64,000 bases of DNA from Nocardia arthritidis NBRC 100137 (GTDB lineage Bacteria > Actinomycetota > Actinomycetes > Mycobacteriales > Mycobacteriaceae), in the NCBI RefSeq assembly GCF_001612765.1, contig NZ_BDBB01000013.1, forward strand, positions 140,533-204,532, written 5' to 3'. Of the stretch, positions 39,027-47,364 are shown one piece after another (position 1 is the stretch's first letter; each line of letters begins with the position of its first letter). The notes under the pieces were generated by a model. The model was given only the letters and a program-made list of their open reading frames with translations. It did not search any database and was not told the DNA's origin. A program made the position numbers and the translations under genes.

Positions 39027-39104
39027 GACTTCGTCCCGATTGACATCGCCGAGGACTTCGTCCCGATTGACATCGCCGAGGACTTCGTCCCGATTGACAT
39101 CGCC
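39027..39104. repeat. 27-bp tandem repeat, about 2.9 copies
   Basis: Unit GACTTCGTCCCGATTGACAT plus CGCCGAG repeats at 39027, 39054 and 39081 without a mismatch; the third copy stops after 24 bases. It lies in the 156-bp gap between the membrane protein and the ABC permease gene. Perfect copies suggest a recent expansion. No known element matches. Confidence 0.93.
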
Positions 39105-39144
39105 GGCGCCGACCGGGCAGCCACCGCGAGATGACCGTACCGGC

Positions 39145-41493
39145 TCACAGTGACCGTTCACGGACGATCCGCGCGATGTCGATGCGACGGACTTGGCGAA
39201 GCGATGGGAATTGGACGAGGAGAGCAGCAGCGAAGACGGCGGCCGCCACCAGCGGTGGTGTGGTCGCGCGCATCGCGAGATCGAGGTGGGCGCCTTGGTT
39301 CTCGTAGGTGGACAGCAGCCAGCGGGCGAGCAGAATCCCACATCCGACGCCGACGGGTATTCCGATGAGGGCGAGGGCGAGGTTCTCGGTAGCGATCAGG
39401 CGCGACAGCATGCCCGAGCGCATACCGGCAGCGCGCAGGGCGCCGAGTTCGCCGAGTCGTTCCCCGATATTGGCCGACATCGCGTTGAACAGCAGTGCGG
39501 CGGCCATGATCGCGGCGAAGAGGAGCAGGACGCCGACCACCGCGTTGTACATGGCGAACGCTTGTCGCATGGCCGAGGCCAGGGTGGCGGTCGATAGATA
39601 GGCGACCGCGCCGGGTATTGCGGTGAGCCGGTCGGCGACGGCTTGCTCGTCGGTCACGCCGGGCCGAAGTCTCACCAGTACCCCGGTGTCGGGAACGGGT
39701 CCGACGGTCTGCCGCAGAAAGTCGGTAGAGACGTATGCGACCGGTGATAGTGGTTCGTCGACGAACCCGGTCACCGGCGCGGTGAAGCGCTGCCCGGTCG
39801 CGGTATCGGAGATTTCGACCGTGTCGCCGACGGCGAGGCCCAGTGTGCTCCGCAGTCCGGAGCCCAGCAGTAGACCATGGTCGGAAAGCTGGTTCGACCC
39901 GGATTTCGCGGTGAAGCGGTGCATCTGGGTCGAGGCGGGCAGGCTGATCACTAGGGTGTCGTAGTGCCGTCCTCCGGTGGAGAGGACGACGTCGTAGCGG
40001 CCGACGGGTTCGGCCGCGGCGACATCGGGGTCTTGCCGAACACGTGTCAGCACGGAGTCGGTCGTGCCGGGGGCGGTGGCGATCTCGCCGTCTTGCAACG
40101 CGACGTGGCCGTATTGGCGATCGATCAACGTGATGACGGTGTCGCGGAGTCCGGCGAACACCATGACCAGGCTCATCGAGACAGCCACGCCGATCACGGT
40201 GAAGATGGCGCGGCGGCGGTTGCGCAGAACGGCTCGCAGCGTCATCCGCCAGCGTGCCGGCGTGCGATTCAGCAGCGGCAGGGCGCGTTCGATGATACTG
40301 CGGCCGCCGCGGCGCGCGGGTGGGGCGATGCGCATGGCTTCGGCGGGCCGCATACGTGCCGCGGCGCGTGCCGGTGCCCACGCCGCCACCGCGGTGGCGG
40401 CCAGCACCGCGGCTGTCGCGGTCAGCAAGGTGGTCGGGTGCAGCGCCGTGACGTGCAGCGGTAGACCGAGTGCCTGGGTGTAGCGGGTGGTGATCCAGCC
40501 ACCGAGCAGATAGCCGCCGGCTAGCCCGGGGGCGATACTCAGAAGTGCGCAGGCCAATCCATACCCGAGGTAGTGCCTGCGCAGCAGACCGGGTGAGAAG
40601 CCGTTGGCCACCAGGGTTCCGATGATCGCGCGCTGGGCTGCCACCACGCGTGACAGCAGCACGTAGGTGCCGAGTACGGCTGCGGCCAGAAACAGCCAGG
40701 GCAGCATGTTGGCGAAGGTGCCGAATGCGTTTACGTCATCCTGCAGGGCTCGATACGACGGCTGTTGATCGCGGGGGAGCACCTGCAGCCCGGCGGCGAG
40801 GGCCAGTTGTTCGGCCGAGGCCACCAGCTCGGGTGCCGCTGAGCGGTCGCCGGCGTACAGCACGATCTGTTCGGTGGGGTCCGGCAGTGTCCGGGCGAGG
40901 TCTTCGTCCGGGACGAACACGACTCCGAAGTGCTCCGGCGTTGTCATGATCTCCTGGCTGGAGCGGGCGGGCCAGAAGTATTCGGCCGACAGCGCCGAAC
41001 CCGCGACACGCACCGGTTGCCAGCCGCGAGCGCTCAACAGGTCGACGGTATCGCCCGGGTGGAGGTCGTAGTGGTCGGCGAGATGTTGTTCGACTACCAG
41101 CTCTCCGGCAGACGGCAGCGCACCCGACCGAATCGCCAGGCGGGAAACGAGAGGTTGTCCGGTGTCGGGGACACCGACCGCCCGGCCGAGAAAAGCGCGC
41201 CCGTGAATGCGGATGCCGATGTCGGCCTGGTGGCGCACCTCGACCATCGGCTCGCCGGGTAGTCGCTGGATTGCCGCGGCCAGCTCGGCGGCGCCCGGTC
41301 CGGCGACGATCGCGTCGGGAAGACGTTGGGTATTGTAGGCGCGGGCGAAGGATTGGTCGAGATTTCGGTAAGCATCGGTCGCCGCGACGAACACCGCCAC
41401 TCCGATGGAGAGAATCGCGGCGATGGCAAGGAACTGCCAGCGTTGCCGCCAGAGGTCGCGCCGTAATTTGCGCGACAGTATTCGGCTCACCAT
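39145..41493 (-). CDS. ABC transporter permease, FtsX/MacB type
   Basis: 782 residues. Layout: N-terminal helix (LRRDLWRQRWQFLAIAAILS), large extracytoplasmic domain (about 45-270), three helices (about 280-385), short loop, a second FtsX half starting at RMTLRAVLRNRRRAIFTVIG with its own outer domain (about 470-640) and three helices at the end. This double-FtsX form is common in actinomycete lipoprotein or peptide exporters. The ATG overlaps the stop of the ATPase gene by 7 bases. Confidence 0.88.
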   Translation of the reverse strand: MVSRILSRKLRRDLWRQRWQFLAIAAILSIGVAVFVAATDAYRNLDQSFARAYNTQRLPDAIVAGPGAAELAAAIQRLPGEPMVEVRHQADIGIRIHGRAFLGRAVGVPDTGQPLVSRLAIRSGALPSAGELVVEQHLADHYDLHPGDTVDLLSARGWQPVRVAGSALSAEYFWPARSSQEIMTTPEHFGVVFVPDEDLARTLPDPTEQIVLYAGDRSAAPELVASAEQLALAAGLQVLPRDQQPSYRALQDDVNAFGTFANMLPWLFLAAAVLGTYVLLSRVVAAQRAIIGTLVANGFSPGLLRRHYLGYGLACALLSIAPGLAGGYLLGGWITTRYTQALGLPLHVTALHPTTLLTATAAVLAATAVAAWAPARAAARMRPAEAMRIAPPARRGGRSIIERALPLLNRTPARWRMTLRAVLRNRRRAIFTVIGVAVSMSLVMVFAGLRDTVITLIDRQYGHVALQDGEIATAPGTTDSVLTRVRQDPDVAAAEPVGRYDVVLSTGGRHYDTLVISLPASTQMHRFTAKSGSNQLSDHGLLLGSGLRSTLGLAVGDTVEISDTATGQRFTAPVTGFVDEPLSPVAYVSTDFLRQTVGPVPDTGVLVRLRPGVTDEQAVADRLTAIPGAVAYLSTATLASAMRQAFAMYNAVVGVLLLFAAIMAAALLFNAMSANIGERLGELGALRAAGMRSGMLSRLIATENLALALIGIPVGVGCGILLARWLLSTYENQGAHLDLAMRATTPPLVAAAVFAAALLVQFPSLRQVRRIDIARIVRERSL

Positions 41494-42254
41494 TGCAGCT
41501 CCGATGCCTCGATCGGATGGGGCACCGATTCCGATCGGCTGATCGCACCCGAGCGCAGCCACAGCACACGGTCGGCCATGCGGGCGATCTCGGAGTTGTG
41601 GGTCACCAGCAGGACCGTGTGGTGGCCCTCGCGAGCCAGATCACGCAGCACGGCCAGGACCTGCCTGCCGGTGGTGAGGTCGAGGCTGCCGGTGGGCTCG
41701 TCGCACAGCAGTAACGGCGGCTCCTTCACAATCGCTCGCGCGATGGCCACCCGCTGTTGCTGACCGCCCGACAGTTGTCCCGGGAATCGATCGGCGACGT
41801 CGCCGACACCGACCAGTTCCAGCGCCGCCCGGCTGCGGGCGGCGGCATCGGGCCCGGTCAGCTCCGCCAAGATCTCTACGTTCTCTCGCGCGGTCAGGGT
41901 AGGGACCAGATTGAAGAACTGGAAGACGAATCCCACCCGCTCGCGCCGAAAGTCGGTGCGCTGCTTGTCGTCGAGAGAACCGATATCCAGGCCGGCGACC
42001 TCGATGACGCCGGTGGATGGCTCCTCGATCCCGCCGATGAGATTCAGCAACGTCGTCTTGCCTGATCCCGACGGCCCCAGCAAAACCACGAACTCACCGG
42101 GTCGCACCTGCAGGTCCACATCTCGCAGCGCGACGACCCGCGCGGCCGCCGCGCCGTAGGTCTTGCCCACCTGCACCATCCGCAACGCCGGAGCCCCCGA
42201 CGACGCGGCCGCCTCCGCAGCGATAACCGGATCGACACGACCGTATCGGCTCAT
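41487..42254 (-). CDS. ABC transporter ATP-binding protein, LolD/MacB type
   Basis: 255 residues. Walker A GPSGSGKTT, Q-loop VFQFFNLVPTLTARENV, signature LSGGQQQRVAIARAIV, Walker B LLLCDEPTGSLD, H-loop VTHN. The FFNLVPTLT stretch and the pairing with an FtsX-type permease place it in the LolD/MacB group that drives mechanotransmission rather than classical transport. It forms a two-gene operon with the permease. The substrate is unknown. Confidence 0.9.
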   Translation of the reverse strand: MSRYGRVDPVIAAEAAASSGAPALRMVQVGKTYGAAAARVVALRDVDLQVRPGEFVVLLGPSGSGKTTLLNLIGGIEEPSTGVIEVAGLDIGSLDDKQRTDFRRERVGFVFQFFNLVPTLTARENVEILAELTGPDAAARSRAALELVGVGDVADRFPGQLSGGQQQRVAIARAIVKEPPLLLCDEPTGSLDLTTGRQVLAVLRDLAREGHHTVLLVTHNSEIARMADRVLWLRSGAISRSESVPHPIEASELQW

Positions 42255-42441
42255 TCCCTCAGCGTCGCGACTCCGCCGCGACGTGAGAAGGGCCGGTTGT
42301 CACAGATGGCGACGACGATTGGATAGCGGTACCACCTCGCGCATCGCTGGAGAACGCGCAGAGCGAAAGGTACCGCTTTCGGTGTCGCGGTCAGCGGCGC
42401 TAACGCCGCAACGGCTGGCGTTATGCCACCAAATGGTTCTC

Positions 42442-42545
42442 GATCCGCATTTCAGGGCGTTTCCGACACAGGACACACCTTCACATGCTCACACCACGCC
42501 CCGGCACCGCACGCGGAAACGTTCGACGACTTCGAAGCCGCTGGT
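42442..42545 (+). pseudogene. Second copy of an integrase 5' end (decayed)
   Basis: Positions 42442-42503 align without gaps to 15328-15389, the leader and first codons of the integrase after tRNA-Ile, with about nine mismatches in 62 bases; both contain GGCGTTTCCGAC and ACACCTTCACATG. After a gap of about 75 bases the match resumes (gaaacgttcgacgacttcg against gaaaccttcgacgacttcg), then ends. It is therefore the start of a second, related integrase gene with an internal deletion. The surrounding 42,255-42,759 has no intact gene. Confidence 0.8.
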
Positions 42546-42759
42546 TTCGGCGATGCTGCGCCTGCGACGACTGAATCGACACGGGTTCGACGACTCACCA
42601 GGCGATGGTGGTCCATATCGAGGACAGCAGTACTGCGCCGATGATGTCGGTGGGGGCCTGTGCAGCCGCCCCGCGGCTGGTTTTCGTGTTCTCCCTCGCC
42701 CGCGTGGACCGCGGGAGCCTGATCGCGGTCCACGGGTAACGCCGCCCAGAACGGGCTTT

Positions 42760-43404
42760 TCAGCCACGGTGCAGCCCGGGTTTGTTCAGCCGCGGACCCG
42801 CTCCGGAATCGGCCCGGGAGGCGGGTTCCGCAGGTTCTGGCGTGTCGGTTACGCGGCGCTGATTGTCTGCTCCGGTGGTGGCTCTGGCATCGATTTCGCG
42901 TTGCGCGAAGGCGATATCGCGCGCACTCCGCACCGACAATCGGCCGAGCGAGGTGGCGGCGAAGAACAGTATCAGCGCACCGAGACCATAGAAATACGTC
43001 AGTTGTAGTACGGCACGTTTGAGATCGGAGGTGGCGACAGGATCGCCGACATCCCCTATTCCCAGCGAGTCCGCCAGTACCGGCCCGATCACGAACCACA
43101 CGCCCGCCGCCACTGCCAGCCACCCGCCGAAACTCGCCACGAGACGGTTGCGGCTTGTCAACATGAGCAATCCGCCGATGATCGCGGTGACACCAGGCAG
43201 TACTTGGAGCCACCCACGCGCCGCCGTCCACACCCATGGTTCGTCCGGAGTGAACGCGAAGTCGAAGTTGGGTCCGAGGAAGGGGATCAGCGCACCCCAG
43301 ACGCCCAGGAGTAGCACCGCGAGCCCGCCGAGGGCTCCCCGGCTACGTGGAATTCGGAGCCGATGGCCCCGGTCGGCCGAAACATTGTCGTCGACGTCCC
43401 TCAT
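42760..43404 (-). CDS. Hypothetical four-helix membrane protein
   Basis: 214 residues; ATG at 43404 follows GGAGG at 5 nt, better than the ATG 15 bases upstream. Four predicted helices (about 27-45, 72-90, 99-115, 135-155). Loop 1 is long and contains GPNFDFAFTPDEPWVWTAA; the C-terminal 50 residues are polar (SARDIAFAQREIDARATTGA). The pattern recalls the SPW-repeat or DUF-type membrane proteins of mycobacteria but is not decisive. Function unknown. Confidence 0.6.
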   Translation of the reverse strand: MRDVDDNVSADRGHRLRIPRSRGALGGLAVLLLGVWGALIPFLGPNFDFAFTPDEPWVWTAARGWLQVLPGVTAIIGGLLMLTSRNRLVASFGGWLAVAAGVWFVIGPVLADSLGIGDVGDPVATSDLKRAVLQLTYFYGLGALILFFAATSLGRLSVRSARDIAFAQREIDARATTGADNQRRVTDTPEPAEPASRADSGAGPRLNKPGLHRG

Positions 43405-43725
43405 GACGCCTCCATTCATCGAAGTAGGTGCATATGCGGCCTACCCCTTGCCCATCGCGATACGCAGGAACACCGCCGTCGGGGCTCATGAGTTGCCGGC
43501 GGTTCCCGAATCCCTCTGGCTCTGAAACGCGTGAAAACCACCTGAGCGGGTGCTTTTCGAGCACTTGCCTTTCCTGGTCCGCCGGGCGCCTACTCGGACC
43601 ACGACCATTCGACGCGATCACGTCGATGGTCCGGGGAAGTCCGCTGGGCGGGGTGCGGGGATGGCATTCACAGACACGCGGAACGACGAAGGCTCATGCT
43701 CTTGCGAGCATGAGCCTTCGAGGAG
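43405..43725. other. Intergenic stretch before tRNA-Ala
   Basis: 321 bp without a supported gene; apart from the hairpin at 43,687-43,720 no feature is seen. Confidence 0.4.
43687..43720 (-). terminator. Strong hairpin downstream of tRNA-Ala (copy 1)
   Basis: CGAAGGCTCATGCTC and GAGCATGAGCCTTCG form a perfect 15-bp stem with the loop TTGC, 5 bp past the tRNA 3' end. No T run follows. It is likely the tRNA terminator. Confidence 0.8.
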
Positions 43726-43798
43726 TGGAGCCTAGGGGAATCGAACCCCTAACCCCTGCCTTGCAAAGGCAGTGCTCTGCCAATTGAGCTAAGGCCCC
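43726..43798 (-). tRNA. tRNA-Ala (TGC), copy 1
   Basis: 73-nt cloverleaf on the minus strand: GGGGCCT/AGGCTCC acceptor (one G-U type pair), D arm GCTC/GAGC, anticodon stem CTGCC/GGCAG around TTTGCAA with anticodon TGC (complement at 43763-43765), T arm with TTCGATT. It has the same 73 bases as the tRNA at 49,049 but opposite orientation, and the flanks do not match. Confidence 0.96.
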
Positions 43799-44082
43799 GC
43801 GGGTGTCACGGCTTGCGCGTACAGACGCCTCGAAACGGTACCTTCTCCCTGCTGACATGGTCAAAGCGGCAGGTGATCGCGCCGAGGCGATCGCCGATCG
43901 CGGTGATGCCGCGGTACGGCCCGGTTAGCCGAAGAGGTGGCGCGGATCGCGGCCTACGAACCGGAGCGCACGATGGGGCACAGCTGGGGCGGTTCGTCAT
44001 CGAGGGCGCCGAACTGGACAAGGAGTTCACCGCGAGCGCCGTCCGGGGCACCAGCGGGTGACGCCGGCCGGCGCGCGGGCGC

Positions 44083-44718
44083 CTAGTCGAGGGACGGCAG
44101 CGGACGCGAGCAGATCTCGTGCGCCTCGTCGGCGGGTAGGCCGAACATGCGCAGCAGGTCCTCGGTGACCTGATCGGTGGCGGCCGCGTCGTCGCGCTCG
44201 GGGTGATCGTGCAGCAGTTGGCCGAGGCACAGCGCGGCCCCGGACACGATCGTCATGGTCAGCTCCGCGTCACGCGACTGGAACCGGCCCGCGCGAACCG
44301 CGGCCTCGATATCGCGCCGAGCGCGGGGTGCGAGTCCTTTGTCGGAGGCGGTGAGCGCGAGGCCGCTGTTGAGCAGCACCTTGCTCAGTGTCGGGAGTTT
44401 GCGGTGCATTCGGCCGGTCAGCCGGAAACTCTGCGCGAAGACTTCGGCGGGATCGTCCATGCCCTCGGTCAAGTCGTCGAGTACCGCGCCGTGCTTGTCG
44501 AGCGCTTCCTCCACCGCCGCCTGGAACAAGTCCTCCCGGCTCTGGAAGTGGTTGTAGAACGAACCCATGCCGACATCCGCGGCCTGGGTGATCTCCAGGA
44601 TCGGCGCGTTCAGTTTCCCGGTCGCGATGAACGACTGGGCAGCCGTGACGAGGGCGGCTCGGGTGCGGGCCTTGCGGCGCTCCAGGCGGTTGGGTTCCAC
44701 CTCGGTCCGATCGGACAT
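44083..44718 (-). CDS. TetR-family transcriptional regulator
   Basis: 211 residues. N-terminal HTH (about 14-60): RKARTRAALVTAAQSFIATG, ITQAADVGMGSFYNHFQSRE. The rest is a helical ligand-binding domain. Divergent from the dioxygenase operon at 44,854, so it most likely represses it; a perfect 14-bp palindrome lies in the gap. GAGGAG precedes the ATG. Confidence 0.9.
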   Translation of the reverse strand: MSDRTEVEPNRLERRKARTRAALVTAAQSFIATGKLNAPILEITQAADVGMGSFYNHFQSREDLFQAAVEEALDKHGAVLDDLTEGMDDPAEVFAQSFRLTGRMHRKLPTLSKVLLNSGLALTASDKGLAPRARRDIEAAVRAGRFQSRDAELTMTIVSGAALCLGQLLHDHPERDDAAATDQVTEDLLRMFGLPADEAHEICSRPLPSLD

Positions 44719-44815
44719 GCCCGCTCCTCTCCCTGTCGGCGCCCGACCATGGTAGCGCTACGGCTCAATAATGACGAATTCCTCAGCAAGCCTTGACTGA
44801 ATATTACGTCGTATG

Positions 44816-44829
44816 TGACGATATCGTCA
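44816..44829. promoter_or_regulatory. Palindromic operator candidate for the TetR regulator
   Basis: TGACGATATCGTCA is a perfect 14-bp palindrome, 24 bp before the first start of the operon. TTGACT (44793-44798), a possible -35 box, lies 17 bp upstream, so a bound repressor would cover the promoter. A further related half-site ATGACGAATT is at 44771-44780. Confidence 0.7.
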
Positions 44830-44853
44830 TTCTAGGAAAGGGAGTGGTCGCTG

Positions 44854-45984
44854 ATGGACCGTCACGACCCACACACCGGATTGCACAGCGAGGACGGCGC
44901 GGTAGCGGGCGAACATCCGGGACGGGCGCGCGAACCGATCGTGAAAGTGCACGATCTGGCGTGGCTGGAATTCGATAAGCCGGACCTGGAGCGTGCCGAG
45001 ATCTTCGCGCAGGCGTTCGGTTTCGCCACCTCGTTCCGCACAGGGGACGAGCTGTACTTACGAGGCGCGGCTCCGCAGGCGCCGTGCGTGCTGATCCGCC
45101 GAGGCGTGCGCTCGCGGTTCGTCGGCCCGGCCTTTCGCGCGGCGGACACCGCCGACCTGCTCCGATTGGCCGAGGCCACAGCCAGCACGGTGGCGCCCCT
45201 GCCCGAGACCCTGGGCGGATCGACCGTCGAACTGACCGACCCGAGCGGATTGCGGGTGCGGGTAGTCGCCGACACCGACAACCTCCCCGCCCTGCCCGAC
45301 CAGCAGCCGCATACGTTCAACTTCGGGCACGAAGTGGCGCGGGTCAATCGGACGCAGCGGCCACCCCGGGTGCCCGCGCGGGTTCAGCGGTTGGGACATG
45401 TGGTGGTGCAGACCACCAGGTATCGCGAAACGCTCGAGTGGTACCTGCGGAACTTGGGACTGATCGTCAGTGACTTCCTTTACTACCCGGGGCAACGCGA
45501 GCACGGCCCGGTGATGAGCTTCATCCGCTGTGATCGCGGCCGGACGCCCGCCGACCACCACACGCTGGCACTGGTGCTCGGACCGGCGAACCGGTACGTG
45601 CACTCGGCATACCAAGTCGCCGACCTGGATGCCATGGCCGCGGGCGGGGAGTACCTGCGTGATCACGGTTACTACCGGTCGTGGGGGATCGGCAGGCATA
45701 TCCAGGGCAGCCAGATCTTCGACTACTGGCGCGACCCGGACGGATTCCTCGTCGAACACTTCAGCGACGGCGACATGTTCGACTGCACGGTGGAACCCGG
45801 CTGGGCGCCGTTCACCGCGTCCGGGCTGGCGCAGTGGGGGCCGCCTGCCAGCAAAGACTTCCTCGGCCTCAAACCGAGCTGGGAAACCCTTCGCGAGCTG
45901 CGCACGATGGTCGACACGCTGCGCGAGGACAACGAATTCGATCTCCGTCGCCTGCGCGGCCTGTTGAAAGTAGCCGGTTCATGA
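44854..45984 (+). CDS. Type I extradiol dioxygenase (vicinal oxygen chelate family)
   Basis: 376 residues with two VOC modules. Iron ligands are expected in the second: GHVVVQT (His), ADHHTLALVLGP (His) and DGFLVEHFSDGD (Glu), the pattern of 2,3-dihydroxybiphenyl/catechol 2,3-dioxygenases. A C-terminal extension (LGLKPSWETLRELRTMVDTL) is longer than usual. It probably cleaves a substituted catechol. The stop overlaps the next start (ATGA). The N-terminal 25 residues may not all be translated; a GTG at 44941 is an alternative start. Confidence 0.85.
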   Translation: MDRHDPHTGLHSEDGAVAGEHPGRAREPIVKVHDLAWLEFDKPDLERAEIFAQAFGFATSFRTGDELYLRGAAPQAPCVLIRRGVRSRFVGPAFRAADTADLLRLAEATASTVAPLPETLGGSTVELTDPSGLRVRVVADTDNLPALPDQQPHTFNFGHEVARVNRTQRPPRVPARVQRLGHVVVQTTRYRETLEWYLRNLGLIVSDFLYYPGQREHGPVMSFIRCDRGRTPADHHTLALVLGPANRYVHSAYQVADLDAMAAGGEYLRDHGYYRSWGIGRHIQGSQIFDYWRDPDGFLVEHFSDGDMFDCTVEPGWAPFTASGLAQWGPPASKDFLGLKPSWETLRELRTMVDTLREDNEFDLRRLRGLLKVAGS

Positions 45985-46916
45985 GCATTTCCGTTCTCCG
46001 CACCGCCGACGCCTGGTGGGTGGTCACACCCGCGGGCGCGGCCAGGGTCGACACCGCGGCGGCCACCACCGGGCAACTGCTGGCGGATCGGCAGGCGATC
46101 CGCGCGGCGTCCATGAGCGGCGAGGTCGTGCCGGTCGAGAGCCTGGCGCCGGTCTCGCCGGTGACCGCGCCGTGCCGGGTGGTCGCTCAGATGACCAACT
46201 TCGCCTCGCACGTGAAGGATTCCGGCGGTGATCCGGCAACGGTGCCGCTGACGTTCTTCCGCAAGGCCTCGGGGTCGATCAGTGGCCCGCACGACGACGT
46301 CATCCGGCCCGCGCACGTGCGACTGCTGGATTACGAGGTGGAGATCGGGCTGGTGTTCGGTCGCGACATGCCGGTCGGATCGGAGATCACGAGCGACAAC
46401 CTGGCCGACTACATCGCCGGTCTCGTCGTCACCAACGACATCTCCGCCCGCGACGTCCAGTTGCCGAAAACCCAGTTCTACGAGGCGAAGTCGTATCCGA
46501 CCTTCACCCCCGTCGGACCTGTGTTGGTGCTGCTGGAAGACGACGAGCTGAAACGGTTCACCGATCTGCGGCTGCGGTTGTGGGTCAACGGCGGGCTGCG
46601 TCAGGACATGACGGTCGCCGACATGATCTACCGGCCGTTGGAGACCTTGCGGGCATTGACCGGTTTCCAGCGCATGGACGCCGGCGACCTGCTGCTCACC
46701 GGAACCCCCATCGGCACGGCGATCAGCGCTCCGCCCAAACCGGTCGAGATCATCGGCTCGCTGCTTCCACCCGCGGTCAAGTGGAAGATGTTCTTCAAAA
46801 GCCAGGCCAAGAACCCGAAGTACCTGCACGACGGCGACGTCGTCGAGGCCGCGATAGCCACCGACGACGGCGCGATCGACCTCGGCCGCCAGCGCACCAC
46901 GGTGAGGTACCGGTGA
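45981..46916 (+). CDS. Fumarylacetoacetate hydrolase family protein
   Basis: 311 residues. FAH-fold motifs: LDYEVEIGLVFGRDMPVG (metal-binding Glu residues), GLVVTNDISARDVQ, KSYPTFTPVGPVLV, TGTPIGTAI. In meta-cleavage clusters this family acts as hydratase/decarboxylase or C-C hydrolase on dienoate intermediates. It overlaps the dioxygenase stop by 4 bases and the next small gene by 4 bases (GTGA). The exact reaction is not fixed. Confidence 0.85.
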   Translation: MSISVLRTADAWWVVTPAGAARVDTAAATTGQLLADRQAIRAASMSGEVVPVESLAPVSPVTAPCRVVAQMTNFASHVKDSGGDPATVPLTFFRKASGSISGPHDDVIRPAHVRLLDYEVEIGLVFGRDMPVGSEITSDNLADYIAGLVVTNDISARDVQLPKTQFYEAKSYPTFTPVGPVLVLLEDDELKRFTDLRLRLWVNGGLRQDMTVADMIYRPLETLRALTGFQRMDAGDLLLTGTPIGTAISAPPKPVEIIGSLLPPAVKWKMFFKSQAKNPKYLHDGDVVEAAIATDDGAIDLGRQRTTVRYR

Positions 46917-47011
46917 CCGCTGTCGAACTCGACCACACCGGCGACGAGAGCGCTGTCGCGGCGATGCCGTACCGGTACGCGCCCGAGCGGAAGCCCGGGG
47001 CGCTCCGATGA
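46913..47011 (+). CDS. 32-residue small protein (candidate)
   Basis: GTG start overlaps the upstream stop (GTGA), its own stop overlaps the next ATG (ATGA), so it fits exactly into the chain of coupled genes. Sequence begins VTAVELDHTGDESAVAAMPY and ends RYAPERKPGALR. No homology recognised. It could be a real small protein, a coupling peptide that keeps ribosomes on the message, or a remnant of a larger gene. Confidence 0.5.
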   Translation: MTAVELDHTGDESAVAAMPYRYAPERKPGALR

Positions 47012-47364
47012 GCGTCGCATCGGTCCTGCTCGCCGCGGTGCTCGCCGTGTTCTTCTCGGCGATCGGTGTGGCGAAGATATTGGTGGTGCCGTCGATGCGG
47101 GAACGGGCTGCGCACACCGGTTACTCCGTCGCCGCCTACCGGGGCATCGGCTTCGCGGAGATCGCCGGCGCCCTCGGGCTCCTGCTCGGCATCGGCTGGT
47201 GGCAGCTCGGCCTCGCGGCGGGGGTCGGCCTGGCGCTGTTGCTGGTCGGCGCCGTCGTCGTCCACGTGCGCATCGGCGACGGCGTGCGCGAGTTCGCCCC
47301 GGCGATCGTGGGTTGCCTCGTCGCTGTCGCGTATCTCGTGACGCTGGTGGGAGCCGCCAGGTGA
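47008..47364 (+). CDS. DoxX-like membrane protein
   Basis: 118 residues with four predicted helices (about 3-22, 48-64, 68-88, 97-115). VLAVFFSAIGVAKILVVPSM and YRGIGFAEIAGALGLLLGI are typical of DoxX-like family proteins. These often accompany redox operons in actinomycetes; function not established. It overlaps its neighbours on both sides by 4 bases. Confidence 0.82.
   Translation: MSVASVLLAAVLAVFFSAIGVAKILVVPSMRERAAHTGYSVAAYRGIGFAEIAGALGLLLGIGWWQLGLAAGVGLALLLVGAVVVHVRIGDGVREFAPAIVGCLVAVAYLVTLVGAAR

Noticed and set aside
43813..44061. 82-codon plus frame between tRNA-Ala and the TetR gene
   Set aside because: No recognisable protein, start lacks a ribosome binding site; may be decayed DNA.
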